Shown: positions 1 through 7,821 of the stretch, in pieces
How the letters are laid out: each line of letters begins with the position of its first letter
Position numbering within the stretch: the stretch's first letter is position 1
Assembly (NCBI GenBank): GCA_045599585.1
Contig: JAZRWH010000036.1
Coordinates: 1-45,849, forward strand
Direction of reading: 5' to 3'
From: RGIG464 sp045599585
Lineage (GTDB): Bacteria > Myxococcota_A > Bradymonadia > UBA4248
Length of the DNA stretch: 45,849 nt
Notes under the pieces: model-generated
Databases searched by the model: none
The model's input: the letters and a program-made list of their open reading frames with translations, nothing else
Told to the model about the DNA's origin: nothing
Translations under genes and position numbers: made by a program

Positions 1-23
1 TTGGTAAAATTGAAAGGTTACTA

Positions 24-249
24 CTCAGCCGAACTAAATAAATAGCAATAAGCGCATGAACGCGAAGCGTGCGAAGCGCGAGGCGTTCATCATGTCTTGG
101 CGCATAAGCTACCGAGTGTTCACGCGGCTGGAAGCCGCCGACTTGAATAACCCTGCCCGTCGAAGCCGAAGGCAAGACGGGCGGGGTATGCGACATCTCC
201 CCCTACCTTTTTGCACGCGCGCCGAAGGCGTGCGGGCTTCTCGGCTGAG
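24..249 (+). repeat. Structured 226-bp dispersed element, copy 1
   Basis: This stretch recurs in inverted orientation at 13066-13288 with only scattered substitutions, by eye well above 90% identity. Its ends are complementary (CTCAGCCGA at 24-32, TCGGCTGAG at 241-249), and it is packed with GC-rich internal hairpins, for example GCCCGTC/GACGGGC and CGCGGCTGG/CCGCCG. A short open frame spans it but is not shared as a protein pattern, so I read it as a non-coding repeat or MITE-like element. Flanking similarity may extend a few bases left of position 24. Confidence 0.6.
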
Positions 250-446
250 ATGTAACATTGAAAGAACTTACAAATTGTTAACTCCTTGAATGAAGTGTGA
301 TTTTAGATTAGAATACGGTAGGGCTTTCGTGGATTGTTTTTTGCTTTGTTAAGCAGACGTTGGCGCTCAATGCTGAATTGTTTCATAAGAAAAACAATCG
401 AAAAATAGCCCGTTTAGATAATCTATTGCATGGGTAGATCACAAAA
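250..446. other. AT-rich spacer, no gene seen
   Basis: AT-rich sequence between the structured element and the lipoprotein promoter. I see no credible coding frame, tRNA or hairpin terminator here. Confidence 0.4.
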
Positions 447-475
447 TAGACAAGTGTTTATTTATTTGTGATAAT
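447..475 (+). promoter_or_regulatory. Candidate sigma70-type promoter for the Cys-rich lipoprotein
   Basis: TAGACA (447-452) and GATAAT (470-475) are each one mismatch from the -35 and -10 consensus and are 17 bp apart. They end 30 bp before the ATG at 506, which has an AGGA ribosome binding site about 8 bp upstream. Assigned by eye. Confidence 0.45.
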
Positions 476-505
476 GCTAACCTAAATATAAATCATAGGA
501 AAATA

Positions 506-1906
506 ATGAACAGAATTATAATTCTTGCACTGATCTGCGTTATTCTATCGGGTTGTTCGATTGAAACACCATGCGGTCAGGATCATCATTATAATAAAAA
601 TGATGAATGCGTGATCGACAGCGATACTGAATGTGGTGCATCACTTTTGAATTGTCTGGCATTACCAGGAACCACCAATGCGCATTGTAATCAGGACAGC
701 ACAGGCAAGTCGGTGATCAATAAAAAGTGTTCTGTTCAAGTTTGTGAGGATAACTATCATCTTGTAACAGGCCTCTTTGATCCGGATGGGTCGATCAATG
801 CTAATGGTGATATTATTAACTATTGTGTGAAAGATACGCCTGAAAAGTGCGGCATTAGAGAGGAAAATTGTGCAGAAAGGAATTTAGTTTGTGAAGAAGG
901 TGCTTGTGCGCGTACGTGTCAGGAAAACTATCATCCAAACCTTAATTTCGAATGCGAAGAAGACTCAGATTATGCTTGTGGAAAAAATGCGCTTAATTGT
1001 ACGAGGATTGATAATGGCACGGGGCGTTGCGACTATGCGGTATGCGTCTATCAATGTAATGCTGGCTATCACTTGGAGAATGATGCGTGCGTCGTAGATA
1101 CGTGGACGGTTTGTGGTTCGAAGGGCGTAAATTGTCAAGAACAGATTGCAAATTCAGATAAAGGCTCTTGCGTTAATGGAACGTGTGTTCTAAGCACATG
1201 TCAAAGCGGATATTTTAAAACACATGATGGCAAATGCGTGAAGTGTCATGAAGGTAACTTGAAGGCTGTTGCTTCAGATGGCGTTTATGTTAATAATGAT
1301 GTTTATTGTATACAAGGCTCATTGTTTATGGATAAAAATATAACTTCCGTAACGATGAACAATCTTGAGTCGGTACATTATATCTTTTCAAAAGATTATT
1401 ATGATATCGACAGAGGCGTTCCTCATTGGGAACCAGATCATGATATAGAATATCTGAGTAAGGTTCAACTTCCAAATCTTAAAGCTGTTTTTGGGCTTTA
1501 CCTTAATTTTAGAAATGGTGAGTCTTTAGAATTGCCTTTTATTAAAAGCGTTGAATATATTACAATTATGGGGTTAAATCAGCTTGATCTTCCAGAGCTT
1601 CAAAAAATATGTGGCTATTTGGATTGTCATTCCGCTAATAATTGGGGCGAGTGTGAAGGTTCTTGTGAAATTGAAATTTATGCAACTAATATAAATATGC
1701 CAAAATTAGAAGATATAACGTTGTATAATCATTGTATGTTTATCGAAAATTGGACGTCTCATCCTGAAACATTAGACATCACTTTGTCTGATTGTCTTAT
1801 AGATTATAAGGTACGATCGGATCGTTCATTTGAGGAGTTGATCTTTCAATTGGCGAAAGATAATTACGATAAAAGCACCAATAGCTGTCCTCTTTTCGAA
1901 GATTAA
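506..1906 (+). CDS. Cys-rich lipoprotein with EGF-like repeats and an LRR/L-domain-like C-terminus
   Basis: Predicted exported lipoprotein of 466 aa. The N-terminus is a short charged start, a hydrophobic stretch and the lipobox LSGC with Cys17 as acylation site. Residues about 20-250 are a series of Cys-rich modules of roughly 40-50 residues with the recurring pattern C-G-x(4)-N-C ... C-x(3)-C-x(2)-[GN]-Y-H, an EGF-like spacing. Residues about 260-420 are Cys-poor and contain strand-like segments with leucine/valine periodicity (LPNLKAV, LELPFIKSV, LDLPELQKI, MPKLEDITL), resembling receptor L-domain or leucine-rich folds. It has an AGGA site and a promoter-like sequence upstream and stands alone. 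The 3' flank holds transposon fragments and no clear terminator. The function is unknown; a cell-surface adhesion or recognition role is inference. Confidence 0.75.
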   Translation: MNRIIILALICVILSGCSIETPCGQDHHYNKNDECVIDSDTECGASLLNCLALPGTTNAHCNQDSTGKSVINKKCSVQVCEDNYHLVTGLFDPDGSINANGDIINYCVKDTPEKCGIREENCAERNLVCEEGACARTCQENYHPNLNFECEEDSDYACGKNALNCTRIDNGTGRCDYAVCVYQCNAGYHLENDACVVDTWTVCGSKGVNCQEQIANSDKGSCVNGTCVLSTCQSGYFKTHDGKCVKCHEGNLKAVASDGVYVNNDVYCIQGSLFMDKNITSVTMNNLESVHYIFSKDYYDIDRGVPHWEPDHDIEYLSKVQLPNLKAVFGLYLNFRNGESLELPFIKSVEYITIMGLNQLDLPELQKICGYLDCHSANNWGECEGSCEIEIYATNINMPKLEDITLYNHCMFIENWTSHPETLDITLSDCLIDYKVRSDRSFEELIFQLAKDNYDKSTNSCPLFED

Positions 1907-2012
1907 TCATCTAAAAAACGAGATTTCGCATCAGCCTCGCCCGCTGCTTGCCTTCGGCTTCGCGACGCGTGCGATTTAACAATAATCTCAAGTTTTTTTC
2001 AGGTTTAAAAAC
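1907..2012. other. Spacer with a fragment resembling the 226-bp element
   Basis: No gene seen. Bases around 1935-1970 contain TTGCCTTCGGCTTCG next to GCCCGC, which resembles one internal hairpin of the elements at 24-249 and 13066-13288, so this may be a decayed piece. Confidence 0.3.
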
Positions 2013-2152
2013 GACTATATATCGATAAAACAAAGCTACTGTAGAGTTATCAGTATTCTATGAAAACTTCGTGGGACAGCAGTGATATCGAAAAAACAAA
2101 GCTACTGTAGAGTTGTCCGAGCATTTTATAAAATTTTAGTGGGACAGCAGTG
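2013..2152 (+). repeat. Two tandem solo right ends of a MITE
   Basis: Two units (2013-2084 and 2085-2152) each contain AAAGCTACTGTAGAGTT and finish with GTGGGACAGCAGTG. That is the right terminal sequence of the complete MITE at 16564-16727; unit 1 matches that MITE's right half almost exactly. No matching left end (CACTGCTGTCCCAC) occurs nearby, so these are fragments or a tandem duplication of the right end only. Confidence 0.7.
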
Positions 2153-2280
2153 ATTGAGTATTATACTAATAAATAGCTTTAATTTTGATTTATTATAAAG
2201 GCAGTTTCGCGGCGCGTATTGACCGAGTAGAGACGCAAATTTTTGCGTCTCCGGCGAGGGAGAAGCGACGCGTGGCGCGT

Positions 2281-2302
2281 GCGTATCGGCGAAGCCGATA
2301 GC
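2281..2302. repeat. Short bulged-G hairpin S1
   Basis: GC, unpaired G, TATCGGC, loop GAA, GCCGATA, GC. Same architecture as the other S-type hairpins. The preceding 70 bases hold another strong palindrome (GAGACGCAAA/TTTGCGTCTC). Confidence 0.6.
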
Positions 2303-2307
2303 AGCGC

Positions 2308-2338
2308 AAAAAAAAGGCGCAACGAATGTGCGCCTTTT
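2308..2338 (-). terminator. Rho-independent terminator of the PHA-system-like gene
   Basis: On the minus strand AAAGGCGC, a short loop, GCGCC and a run of eight T follow the stop codon of the gene at 2356-2661 by about 18 bp. Confidence 0.8.
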
Positions 2339-2355
2339 TGTATGATCAAGCGAAA

Positions 2356-2661
2356 TTAGGCTTTCGCGGAATCGTTGTTAAGATCTTTGGCATAATCATC
2401 GATTTTGGATTCAACCTGGCCTTTGAAAGCGCTGGTGAGGAGGCCGAGTTCGATGAGGATCTTAACGGTGGTGTCATTGATCTGGAAGTTACCCGTGAAG
2501 CCAGAACCTTTGACGTCGCAGACGGTTTTGTCAGCATTCCATTTGACTTCTTTGACCAAGGAGGAGAACTGAGACTGAACTTTAGAAACGAGGTTTTCGG
2601 CTGCGGATTTGGCAGAGTCGAGGGACATGTGATGTGTAATTTCGCGTTCGATTTTGGCCAT
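2356..2661 (-). CDS. Polyhydroxyalkanoic acid system-like small protein
   Basis: A 101-aa cytosolic protein starting MAKIEREITHHM. The overall pattern (an I-x-R-E-I-x-H start, an amphipathic helix with SLDSAKSAAENL, a beta segment KTVCDVKGSGFTGNFQI, then a helix ending in a Lys/Asp-rich tail) resembles the PHA system (PHA granule-associated) family; this is recognition by eye. A longer frame exists upstream, but AAGGAG lies 8 bp before the ATG at 2661 and the family starts there, so I use that start. It has its own terminator. No PHA synthase or phasin is visible nearby, so a link to storage granules is only by family. Confidence 0.72.
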   Translation of the reverse strand: MAKIEREITHHMSLDSAKSAAENLVSKVQSQFSSLVKEVKWNADKTVCDVKGSGFTGNFQINDTTVKILIELGLLTSAFKGQVESKIDDYAKDLNNDSAKA

Positions 2662-2752
2662 GATAATAGCTCCTTTTGAGAAATGGCACGAGGCCGTGAT
2701 GAGTGCGCGAGCGAATAGCGTTCGCACGTAGACCCTATAACATTTATATATG

Positions 2753-5700
2753 CTATAAGAGATTATATTTACGTAATTTGTTAAAGAATTTGGTACGGTT
2801 TGTATTGAGAGCTGCGACGGCAGCCTCGGGATCATTTTGATATTTGTTGAGCAGTCGCGTGAGGAGGCGTTTTTCGACGACATCGAATTCGCCGTCGAGC
2901 ATAGAATCGTCGGCAGCGGGGGTCGGCTCAGCTTCTAATTCGCGGATGCGATCATTGAGTCGATCGACGAGGGATTGAAGCTGTTGATTGTGTTGTTGCG
3001 CGTGCTCGAGTTGTTCCTGAATGATATCAGCTTCTTTGAGGACCGCGTTTCTAGTGTCGCTGTCGATGAGTCGAGCGAAGTCAGCACCGAGGTCATCGAG
3101 CGAGAGCGTTTCGTTTGACGCGCGGAGCACGGCACGTTCGATTACGGAGCGAAGCTCGTGAATATTGCCTGGCCAGCGGTAGACCGTGATGGCTTTTTGT
3201 GCGGATTCATCGAAAGAAAGGACATTCTTTTCCATGCGCATGGCTTGGCGTTGCCTAAAGAATTCGGCGACGTTGAGTATATCAGATTGTTCGCGGATGG
3301 GCTGAATATATACGATTTCGGCGTCGCAGTGTTCCGCGAGTTCACGGCAGCGAGCTGGAAGTTCTCGGGGGTCGCGCTCGTATTTGACGGTTGAAACTTC
3401 TTCATCGCGGAGGGTAATTGTCATGTAAAGATCGACGGAGCCCTCCGAGGCGACGTTGTCGATGGCTTCCATAATATCGCTGAGGATCGCAGTGGAGAGT
3501 CTGTCGACGTTTTTGATGAGAAGACTGCCTCCGACGGCACTTTTAATGAGGCCGTTGTTTTCGGAATCGCCAAACATATCAAGTGCGAGGATTGTTTCGG
3601 GGATATCGGCGGCATCGATTTGGAGGAAGGGGCCTGCGCTATGCGATTGATGCGCACTGAGCGCGAGGAGTGTCTTGCCTGTACCGCGTTCGCCAGCGAT
3701 GATAATGGGCGTTTCGAGAGATTTAATGTCTTCGAGAGCGGCTGATTGAGCCTTGGTAAATTCGATTTCGTCGAGTGACAAAGCGCGCATCTGCATACTG
3801 CAGAGCGTATGAACCTGACTCTTGAGGAGGCTCATTTCTTCTTCGAAAACTTTGGTGCTGTAATCGTCGGAGCTGCTATGTGAAGACGTTACTGGTTCGA
3901 CTTCGTCTTCTTGAGCGATATCATCTTCGTCGAGGAGGCCGTGAGGAATTTCGGAGGCTTTGAGCGGAACGGTGGGGTCGTGGAGCGATCGAGGGAATGA
4001 GGCTGTTTCGTGGGGGAGAGCAGCGGATTCATGAACACGCGCAGCGATTTCGTCGAGGTCGTCGCCTAAGAATTCGATGCTCATTTCGGCGCAAAGGTAG
4101 ACGAGGGCGATCTCGGATGATGCGAGTTGATCCGCAATTGTACGTAGGGCTTCACGTTGCGAAACGCTGGGAGCGATTGGGGTGCCAGCATTTTGGTCGG
4201 GGATTTCACGCGTACTGACGAGGAGGGCAGCCTGCGTCATAGATCCACCAATCTTTTCTGATATGGGAAGAACGCAGACAATGCCGAGGCGGTCGGCGAT
4301 GCCTTTGGCAGGGGATTCTGCAGAATCATCCATGCCGTCTGTACGGTAGATTTCGAGGAAGTCACGCCAGGTTTTGGAGAGAATATTGAGTGACAGACCG
4401 TTAACATCGTTGGTTTCATCTGTGCCAAGAGCGATACCGACGACGTGGTGGGGTTCTGGGCGATCGACAACGGCTTGAACGACCCAATTGCCGCCGAGAA
4501 TTTCATCGGCTTCTTTGAGGGCTTCTCGGATTGGTTCAGCGGAAAAGAGATCGTCGTTGAATGAAATTTCGTTTTTAGGATTACGTGCAGCTAGACACTC
4601 AATGGTATCACCAAAACACTGAATAATAATAGAAGCTACAATGAGCCATCGGGTTCCAGAGGGATCGCTCCAGATGAGGAAAATTGCAGCACAAGCCGCG
4701 AGTGCGGCAACGAAAAGCGCGATATCTCGGGGAATGAGTTTTCGCCCGTGGTAGATGCGGTAAGCCGAAATGCCGGCATCGATGAGGGTGTAAGCGATGA
4801 CGAGCAGGTAAGGGAGGAGCGTCAACGCGTTGAGTCGGATTTCGTGGTGAGGGCTGATCGTTGCCCCCCAGTACATGGGCATTTCGAAGGCACACATTAT
4901 AATTGGTGCTGCGATGAGGAGCGTGGGGGCGACAAAAAGGCCTGTACGCGTCCAAAAATCGAAATGTTTTCCGCCATCATGAAGATGAAAGTCGATATCG
5001 AAAGCCTTAAACAAGGTCATGCCGACCATTCCTAGGAGGAAGAGGAGCGGCATAGCGAGCAACGTCGAACCCAAAGCGGCCCATAAGATAGCAGAAGCTG
5101 CAAATGCGAGCACAAGGTTGATGCGGCAGCCTCGAATTTCTTCGTTTCGCGAAAGCGTACGCATCCAAACAAATCCCATGAGTGCAACAAACAGCAGCAC
5201 ACTCGCTAGGGTAATCGTTCTGCCCAAGGCTTTGTGCAGCGGGAGCGTGACAGATTTTTCTTCGGAAGGTCGTTCGAAGATAACGGAAGCCGTTTGTTGA
5301 GTTTCTTCGAGGATCGTTTTGAGTTGATCGATATCGACGTTTTGCAGGGGGGTATAAGCGTCACCGTAGCTAATGGCGAGCGGCTTGTCAGATTCGGAGA
5401 GGCCAACGGGTAGGTCCGTTTGAGCAAAAGACGCGGCATTGAGGGGGCGTGTGACGGTCCCCGTGCGTCGTATCGTGAGTTCGGCCTGATGACCGCTTTT
5501 GGCAAATAGGTAATAGAGTTCGGCGTGTGTAGAGACGGGGCGGCCGTTAACAGCGATGATGATGTCGTCTTTGTGGAGCTCTGAATCCTCGGGAGCGCGT
5601 GCGACGATAATGTTTTCGCCTTGTTTTGTTTCGATCGCGGATCTGGGAACGATGTAGCTGACGGCGAGACAGCTGAGGCATAAAAGAAGAACAGCGCCCA

Positions 5701-5869
5701 GACATACCGTCTGCAGACGCCACCAAAAGCCAGACGTTTTTTCGGTCAACAGCACAGCCACACCCGCCCGTTCATCAAAAATGCATAATAAGCCCACGAC
5801 GCGATTCAACGCGCATACATTTGAGCTTATACCCGTTTGCGGGTGTAGTGTGCAAACAGAATGGCGCAA
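2753..5869 (-). CDS. Membrane PDZ protein with sigma54-activator-like AAA domain and Fis-type C-terminus
   Basis: Large regulator-like protein, up to 1038 aa. Order: a transmembrane helix (about 49-74), a PDZ-like domain (about 82-140, with DDIIIAVNGRPV), six or more transmembrane helices (about 215-425), a GAF-like region (about 440-620), an acidic linker, an AAA domain (about 705-930) and a C-terminal Fis-type helix-turn-helix with NRTKFFNKLRKYNLL. The AAA domain keeps Walker A (GERGTGKT) and the RWPGNIHELRSVIERAV segment, but Walker B reads SLLIKNVD instead of hhhhDE and there is no GAFTGA loop, so normal sigma54 contact and ATP hydrolysis look lost. The listed ATG at 5869 abuts the rplC terminator. 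A promoter-like site at 5826-5855 implies that the true start is a later GTG or TTG (5761, 5755 or 5749). Function inferred only: a membrane sensor linked to DNA binding. Confidence 0.72.
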   Translation of the reverse strand: MRHSVCTLHPQTGISSNVCALNRVVGLLCIFDERAGVAVLLTEKTSGFWWRLQTVCLGAVLLLCLSCLAVSYIVPRSAIETKQGENIIVARAPEDSELHKDDIIIAVNGRPVSTHAELYYLFAKSGHQAELTIRRTGTVTRPLNAASFAQTDLPVGLSESDKPLAISYGDAYTPLQNVDIDQLKTILEETQQTASVIFERPSEEKSVTLPLHKALGRTITLASVLLFVALMGFVWMRTLSRNEEIRGCRINLVLAFAASAILWAALGSTLLAMPLLFLLGMVGMTLFKAFDIDFHLHDGGKHFDFWTRTGLFVAPTLLIAAPIIMCAFEMPMYWGATISPHHEIRLNALTLLPYLLVIAYTLIDAGISAYRIYHGRKLIPRDIALFVAALAACAAIFLIWSDPSGTRWLIVASIIIQCFGDTIECLAARNPKNEISFNDDLFSAEPIREALKEADEILGGNWVVQAVVDRPEPHHVVGIALGTDETNDVNGLSLNILSKTWRDFLEIYRTDGMDDSAESPAKGIADRLGIVCVLPISEKIGGSMTQAALLVSTREIPDQNAGTPIAPSVSQREALRTIADQLASSEIALVYLCAEMSIEFLGDDLDEIAARVHESAALPHETASFPRSLHDPTVPLKASEIPHGLLDEDDIAQEDEVEPVTSSHSSSDDYSTKVFEEEMSLLKSQVHTLCSMQMRALSLDEIEFTKAQSAALEDIKSLETPIIIAGERGTGKTLLALSAHQSHSAGPFLQIDAADIPETILALDMFGDSENNGLIKSAVGGSLLIKNVDRLSTAILSDIMEAIDNVASEGSVDLYMTITLRDEEVSTVKYERDPRELPARCRELAEHCDAEIVYIQPIREQSDILNVAEFFRQRQAMRMEKNVLSFDESAQKAITVYRWPGNIHELRSVIERAVLRASNETLSLDDLGADFARLIDSDTRNAVLKEADIIQEQLEHAQQHNQQLQSLVDRLNDRIRELEAEPTPAADDSMLDGEFDVVEKRLLTRLLNKYQNDPEAAVAALNTNRTKFFNKLRKYNLL
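5826..5855 (-). promoter_or_regulatory. Candidate promoter of the PDZ/AAA gene
   Basis: On the minus strand TTGCAC (5855-5850) and TATAAG (5831-5826) are 18 bp apart, directly after the rplC terminator. If used, transcription starts inside the longest frame and forces a downstream start codon. Confidence 0.35.
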
Positions 5870-5902
5870 AAAAAAGCCCGTTTTCGTGAGAAAACGGGCT
5901 TA
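5868..5902 (-). terminator. Rho-independent terminator of rplC
   Basis: On the minus strand AAGCCCGTTTT, a short loop and AAAACGGGCTT are followed by a run of T. It lies 29 bp past the rplC stop, so rplC is not cotranscribed with the next gene. Confidence 0.88.
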
Positions 5903-5930
5903 AAGTCGTCTTAATCAAGCGAGGCAGAGA

Positions 5931-6608
5931 TTAGATGCTCATACCTTTTTTGACAGCCGTGCGAACGGTGACGAGGGAACCGTTGGCGCCAGGGATGGAA
6001 CCGCTGACGAGGATGAGGTTCTGATCGGCATCGATGCTGAAGACTTTGAGGTTCTGGATCGTAACCTGGGAGTTACCATCCTGACCAGCCATTCTGCGGT
6101 TTTTCATCGTACGGCCCGGGGTAGAGGTCGTACCGATGGAGCCACCGTGACGGAAGTATTCGTGAACACCGTGGGTGCGGTTCGTACCCTGGAAGTTATG
6201 ACGTTTCATAACGCCCGTGAAGCCGTGACCTTTGCTGGTGCCAATGACGTCGATGTTTTCGCCGGCAACGAAGATATCAGCGCGAATTTCGGCGCCAACT
6301 TCGTATTTGGCAGCTTCGTCGCTGGAGACGCGGAGTTCATGAACGGATTTCATGGGATCCACACCAGCTTTGAGGAAGACACCGAGTTCAGCTTTGTTCA
6401 TTTTGTACTTGGTTTCGCCATCAACGACTGCGCTTCGGGCATCTTCAAAACCCACGACGAGTGCATCGTAGCCATCTTTGCCATCAGCTGTTTTTTTGCG
6501 GATGACTTTGCAGGGGCCAACTTTGACGACGGTAACAGGAACGCTGTCGCCATCGGCGGTGAAGATCTGCGTCATACCAAGTTTACGACCAATAATTGCT
6601 TTAGACAT
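5931..6608 (-). CDS. rplC: 50S ribosomal protein L3
   Basis: L3 is an early-assembling 23S rRNA-binding protein near the peptidyl transferase centre. The 225-aa product has the family start (SKAIIGRKLGMTQIF), the globular-domain signature KGHGFTGVMKRH, and the extended-loop segment GGSIGTTSTPGRTMKNRRMA with the MAGQDGN motif. It is slightly longer than the roughly 210 aa usual in bacteria because of extra residues around 70-110. A GGAGG ribosome binding site precedes the ATG. Usually rplC sits in the S10 operon with rpsJ, rplD, rplW and rplB. Here the downstream side is closed by a strong terminator and an unrelated gene, and the upstream side is a repeat-rich gap, so it is a single-gene unit. 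Confidence 0.96.
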   Translation of the reverse strand: MSKAIIGRKLGMTQIFTADGDSVPVTVVKVGPCKVIRKKTADGKDGYDALVVGFEDARSAVVDGETKYKMNKAELGVFLKAGVDPMKSVHELRVSSDEAAKYEVGAEIRADIFVAGENIDVIGTSKGHGFTGVMKRHNFQGTNRTHGVHEYFRHGGSIGTTSTPGRTMKNRRMAGQDGNSQVTIQNLKVFSIDADQNLILVSGSIPGANGSLVTVRTAVKKGMSI

Positions 6609-6692
6609 TTTTTCCTCCAGGGACCGTTACGCGTCGTATCGCGCCGCCATCCCGATTATCCGGTCCAAGTTTTACCGGAAATAAAGACATTT

Positions 6693-6715
6693 CTTTTGAA
6701 CACCACGTTCAAAAG
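6693..6715 (-). promoter_or_regulatory. Leader hairpin upstream of rplC
   Basis: A perfect 9-bp inverted repeat (CTTTTGAAC / GTTCAAAAG) with a 5-base loop lies about 85 bp upstream of the rplC ATG on the transcribed strand. There is no T run after it. It could be an L3 autoregulatory leader or a transcription factor site; I cannot tell which. Confidence 0.3.
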
Positions 6716-6830
6716 CCGCGTGCTTTTAGTGAGTTTTCCACAGGCTTGCAAATCATTTTTGCAAAAAAATGCATTTCACTGCAGCATGCGTGGATGGCTT
6801 ATATATTTTTTTGCAGAAAGTTTAAATTTT

Positions 6831-6887
6831 AGGGGGAAGCGTCCCCCTGAGCGGCTATTTGCTTAGCAAATACGCCGCTACCCCCTC
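6831..6887 (-). repeat. G5-framed bulged-G element L1
   Basis: 57 bp. In the minus orientation: GAGGGGG, TAGCGGC, unpaired G, TATTTGC, loop TAA, GCAAATA, GCCGCTCA, then the side hairpin GGGGGA-CGCT-TCCCCC. It lies between the cold-shock gene and rplC. Confidence 0.8.
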
Positions 6888-6919
6888 TTCGCCTGCGGCG
6901 CATCCAGCAAAACAAAAAA

Positions 6920-6952
6920 GCTCGCGTATTTGGCAGAAGCCAAATAGCGAGC
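6920..6952 (+). repeat. Short bulged-G hairpin S2
   Basis: GCTCGC, unpaired G, TATTTGGC, loop AGAA, GCCAAATA, GCGAGC: perfect outer and inner stems around the single unpaired G. Confidence 0.7.
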
Positions 6953-6954
6953 TT

Positions 6955-6991
6955 GGCGCAAGCGTATTGAGCGCAGCGAAATAGCAGCGCC
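6955..6991 (+). repeat. Degenerate bulged-G hairpin S3
   Basis: GGCGC ... GC-G-TATT ... AATA-GC ... GCGCC. Same layout with a larger, poorly paired inner part. Confidence 0.4.
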
Positions 6992-7044
6992 CACAGCAAA
7001 ACACAGCCACAATGCGTGACGTAAGTGAAGGGAGGGCAGTACCG

Positions 7045-7365
7045 TTATTCTTTGGGGATGTTCGCGAGTTTTTGCTCAAGAAGGGCAGAGACGTCTTCGG
7101 CGATGGGAACGAGGTTCATGCCGATGATGCCTTTCGTAGAGATGCAGCGCTCAAAGCAGACGCGCTGGCCGTTACGGAGAATGCGAGTGCCCGGCACCTG
7201 AATGGCACTTCGGTGAAAGAAAATGTCTTCGTCGACGCCGTCTTCACGAACAAAACCGTAGCAGAGCGTATGATTATACCAGCGAACGCGTCCGGTCGTC
7301 CGTTTGCGGGACTGGATGACCAAAGAAGTAACTTCTGTACGAAATGGCTTAATCTCCACGTTCAA
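7045..7365 (-). CDS. Cold-shock-domain RNA-binding protein
   Basis: A 106-aa protein whose residues about 20-90 form a cold-shock domain: TTGRVRWYN as strand 1, CYGFV at the RNP1 position and DIFFHRSAI as RNP2, followed by VPGTRILRNGQRVCFE. It therefore probably binds single-stranded RNA or DNA. It differs from classic 67-70 aa CspA in having an 18-residue N-terminal extension and a C-terminal tail. Its ATG lies inside the end of smpB (17-bp overlap), so translation is probably coupled to smpB. The stop is followed by the repeat-rich gap before rplC, and no classical terminator is visible. Confidence 0.85.
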   Translation of the reverse strand: MNVEIKPFRTEVTSLVIQSRKRTTGRVRWYNHTLCYGFVREDGVDEDIFFHRSAIQVPGTRILRNGQRVCFERCISTKGIIGMNLVPIAEDVSALLEQKLANIPKE

Positions 7366-7813
7366 TATCCCTTTGAGCTGATTTGAGTTTGAGTGATTCG
7401 CGCTTGTCGTAATTCTTTTTGCCGCGGCCTAAGCCGAGCTCAACTTTAATGCGTCCATGTTTGAAGTACACGCAGAGCGGGATGAGCGTCAAGCCCTGAC
7501 GGTCAAGAAGTTGAGAAATTTTAGCGAGTTCACGTTTGTGGAGCAGAAGCTTGCGGGGACGTAGGGGATCGTGGTTATTGCGATTTGCCCATTCGTATTC
7601 GGCAATGTGCGATCCGATCAAAAAGAGTTCGGGTTCACCATCTTGGCTAAACTTGGCAAACGACTCACCGATCGAAATGTGTCCTGCGCGTATGCTTTTG
7701 ACTTCGCTGCCGACGAGTACGAGGCCAGCTTCGTATTTATCTTCGATGCTGTAATCGAAGTAGGCACGTTTATTTTTGGCGATGATCTTGACGCCTTCGA
7801 GATTGGGTTTCAT
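7349..7813 (-). CDS. smpB: SsrA-binding protein SmpB
   Basis: SmpB binds tmRNA and places it in the A site of stalled ribosomes for trans-translation. The 154-aa protein has family landmarks: AKNKRAYFDYSIEDKYEAGL, LVGSEVKSIRAG, ESFA, the RPRKLLLHKRE segment, and the basic tail GRGKKNYDKRESLK. Length is normal. It starts 8 bp after the rlmI stop and overlaps the next gene by 17 bp, giving the operon rlmI-smpB-csd. The Shine-Dalgarno is weak, consistent with coupling to rlmI. The tmRNA gene itself is not in this window. Confidence 0.95.
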   Translation of the reverse strand: MKPNLEGVKIIAKNKRAYFDYSIEDKYEAGLVLVGSEVKSIRAGHISIGESFAKFSQDGEPELFLIGSHIAEYEWANRNNHDPLRPRKLLLHKRELAKISQLLDRQGLTLIPLCVYFKHGRIKVELGLGRGKKNYDKRESLKLKSAQRDIERGD

Positions 7814-7821
7814 AGCAAATT

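Noticed and set aside
56..289. 77-residue frame inside the structured element
   Set aside because: The second copy has a similar frame only because the DNA is repeated; the hairpin-rich composition argues against coding.
6147..6866. 239-residue plus-strand frame over rplC
   Set aside because: Complement of rplC; the frame runs into repeat L1, and L3 on the minus strand is unmistakable.
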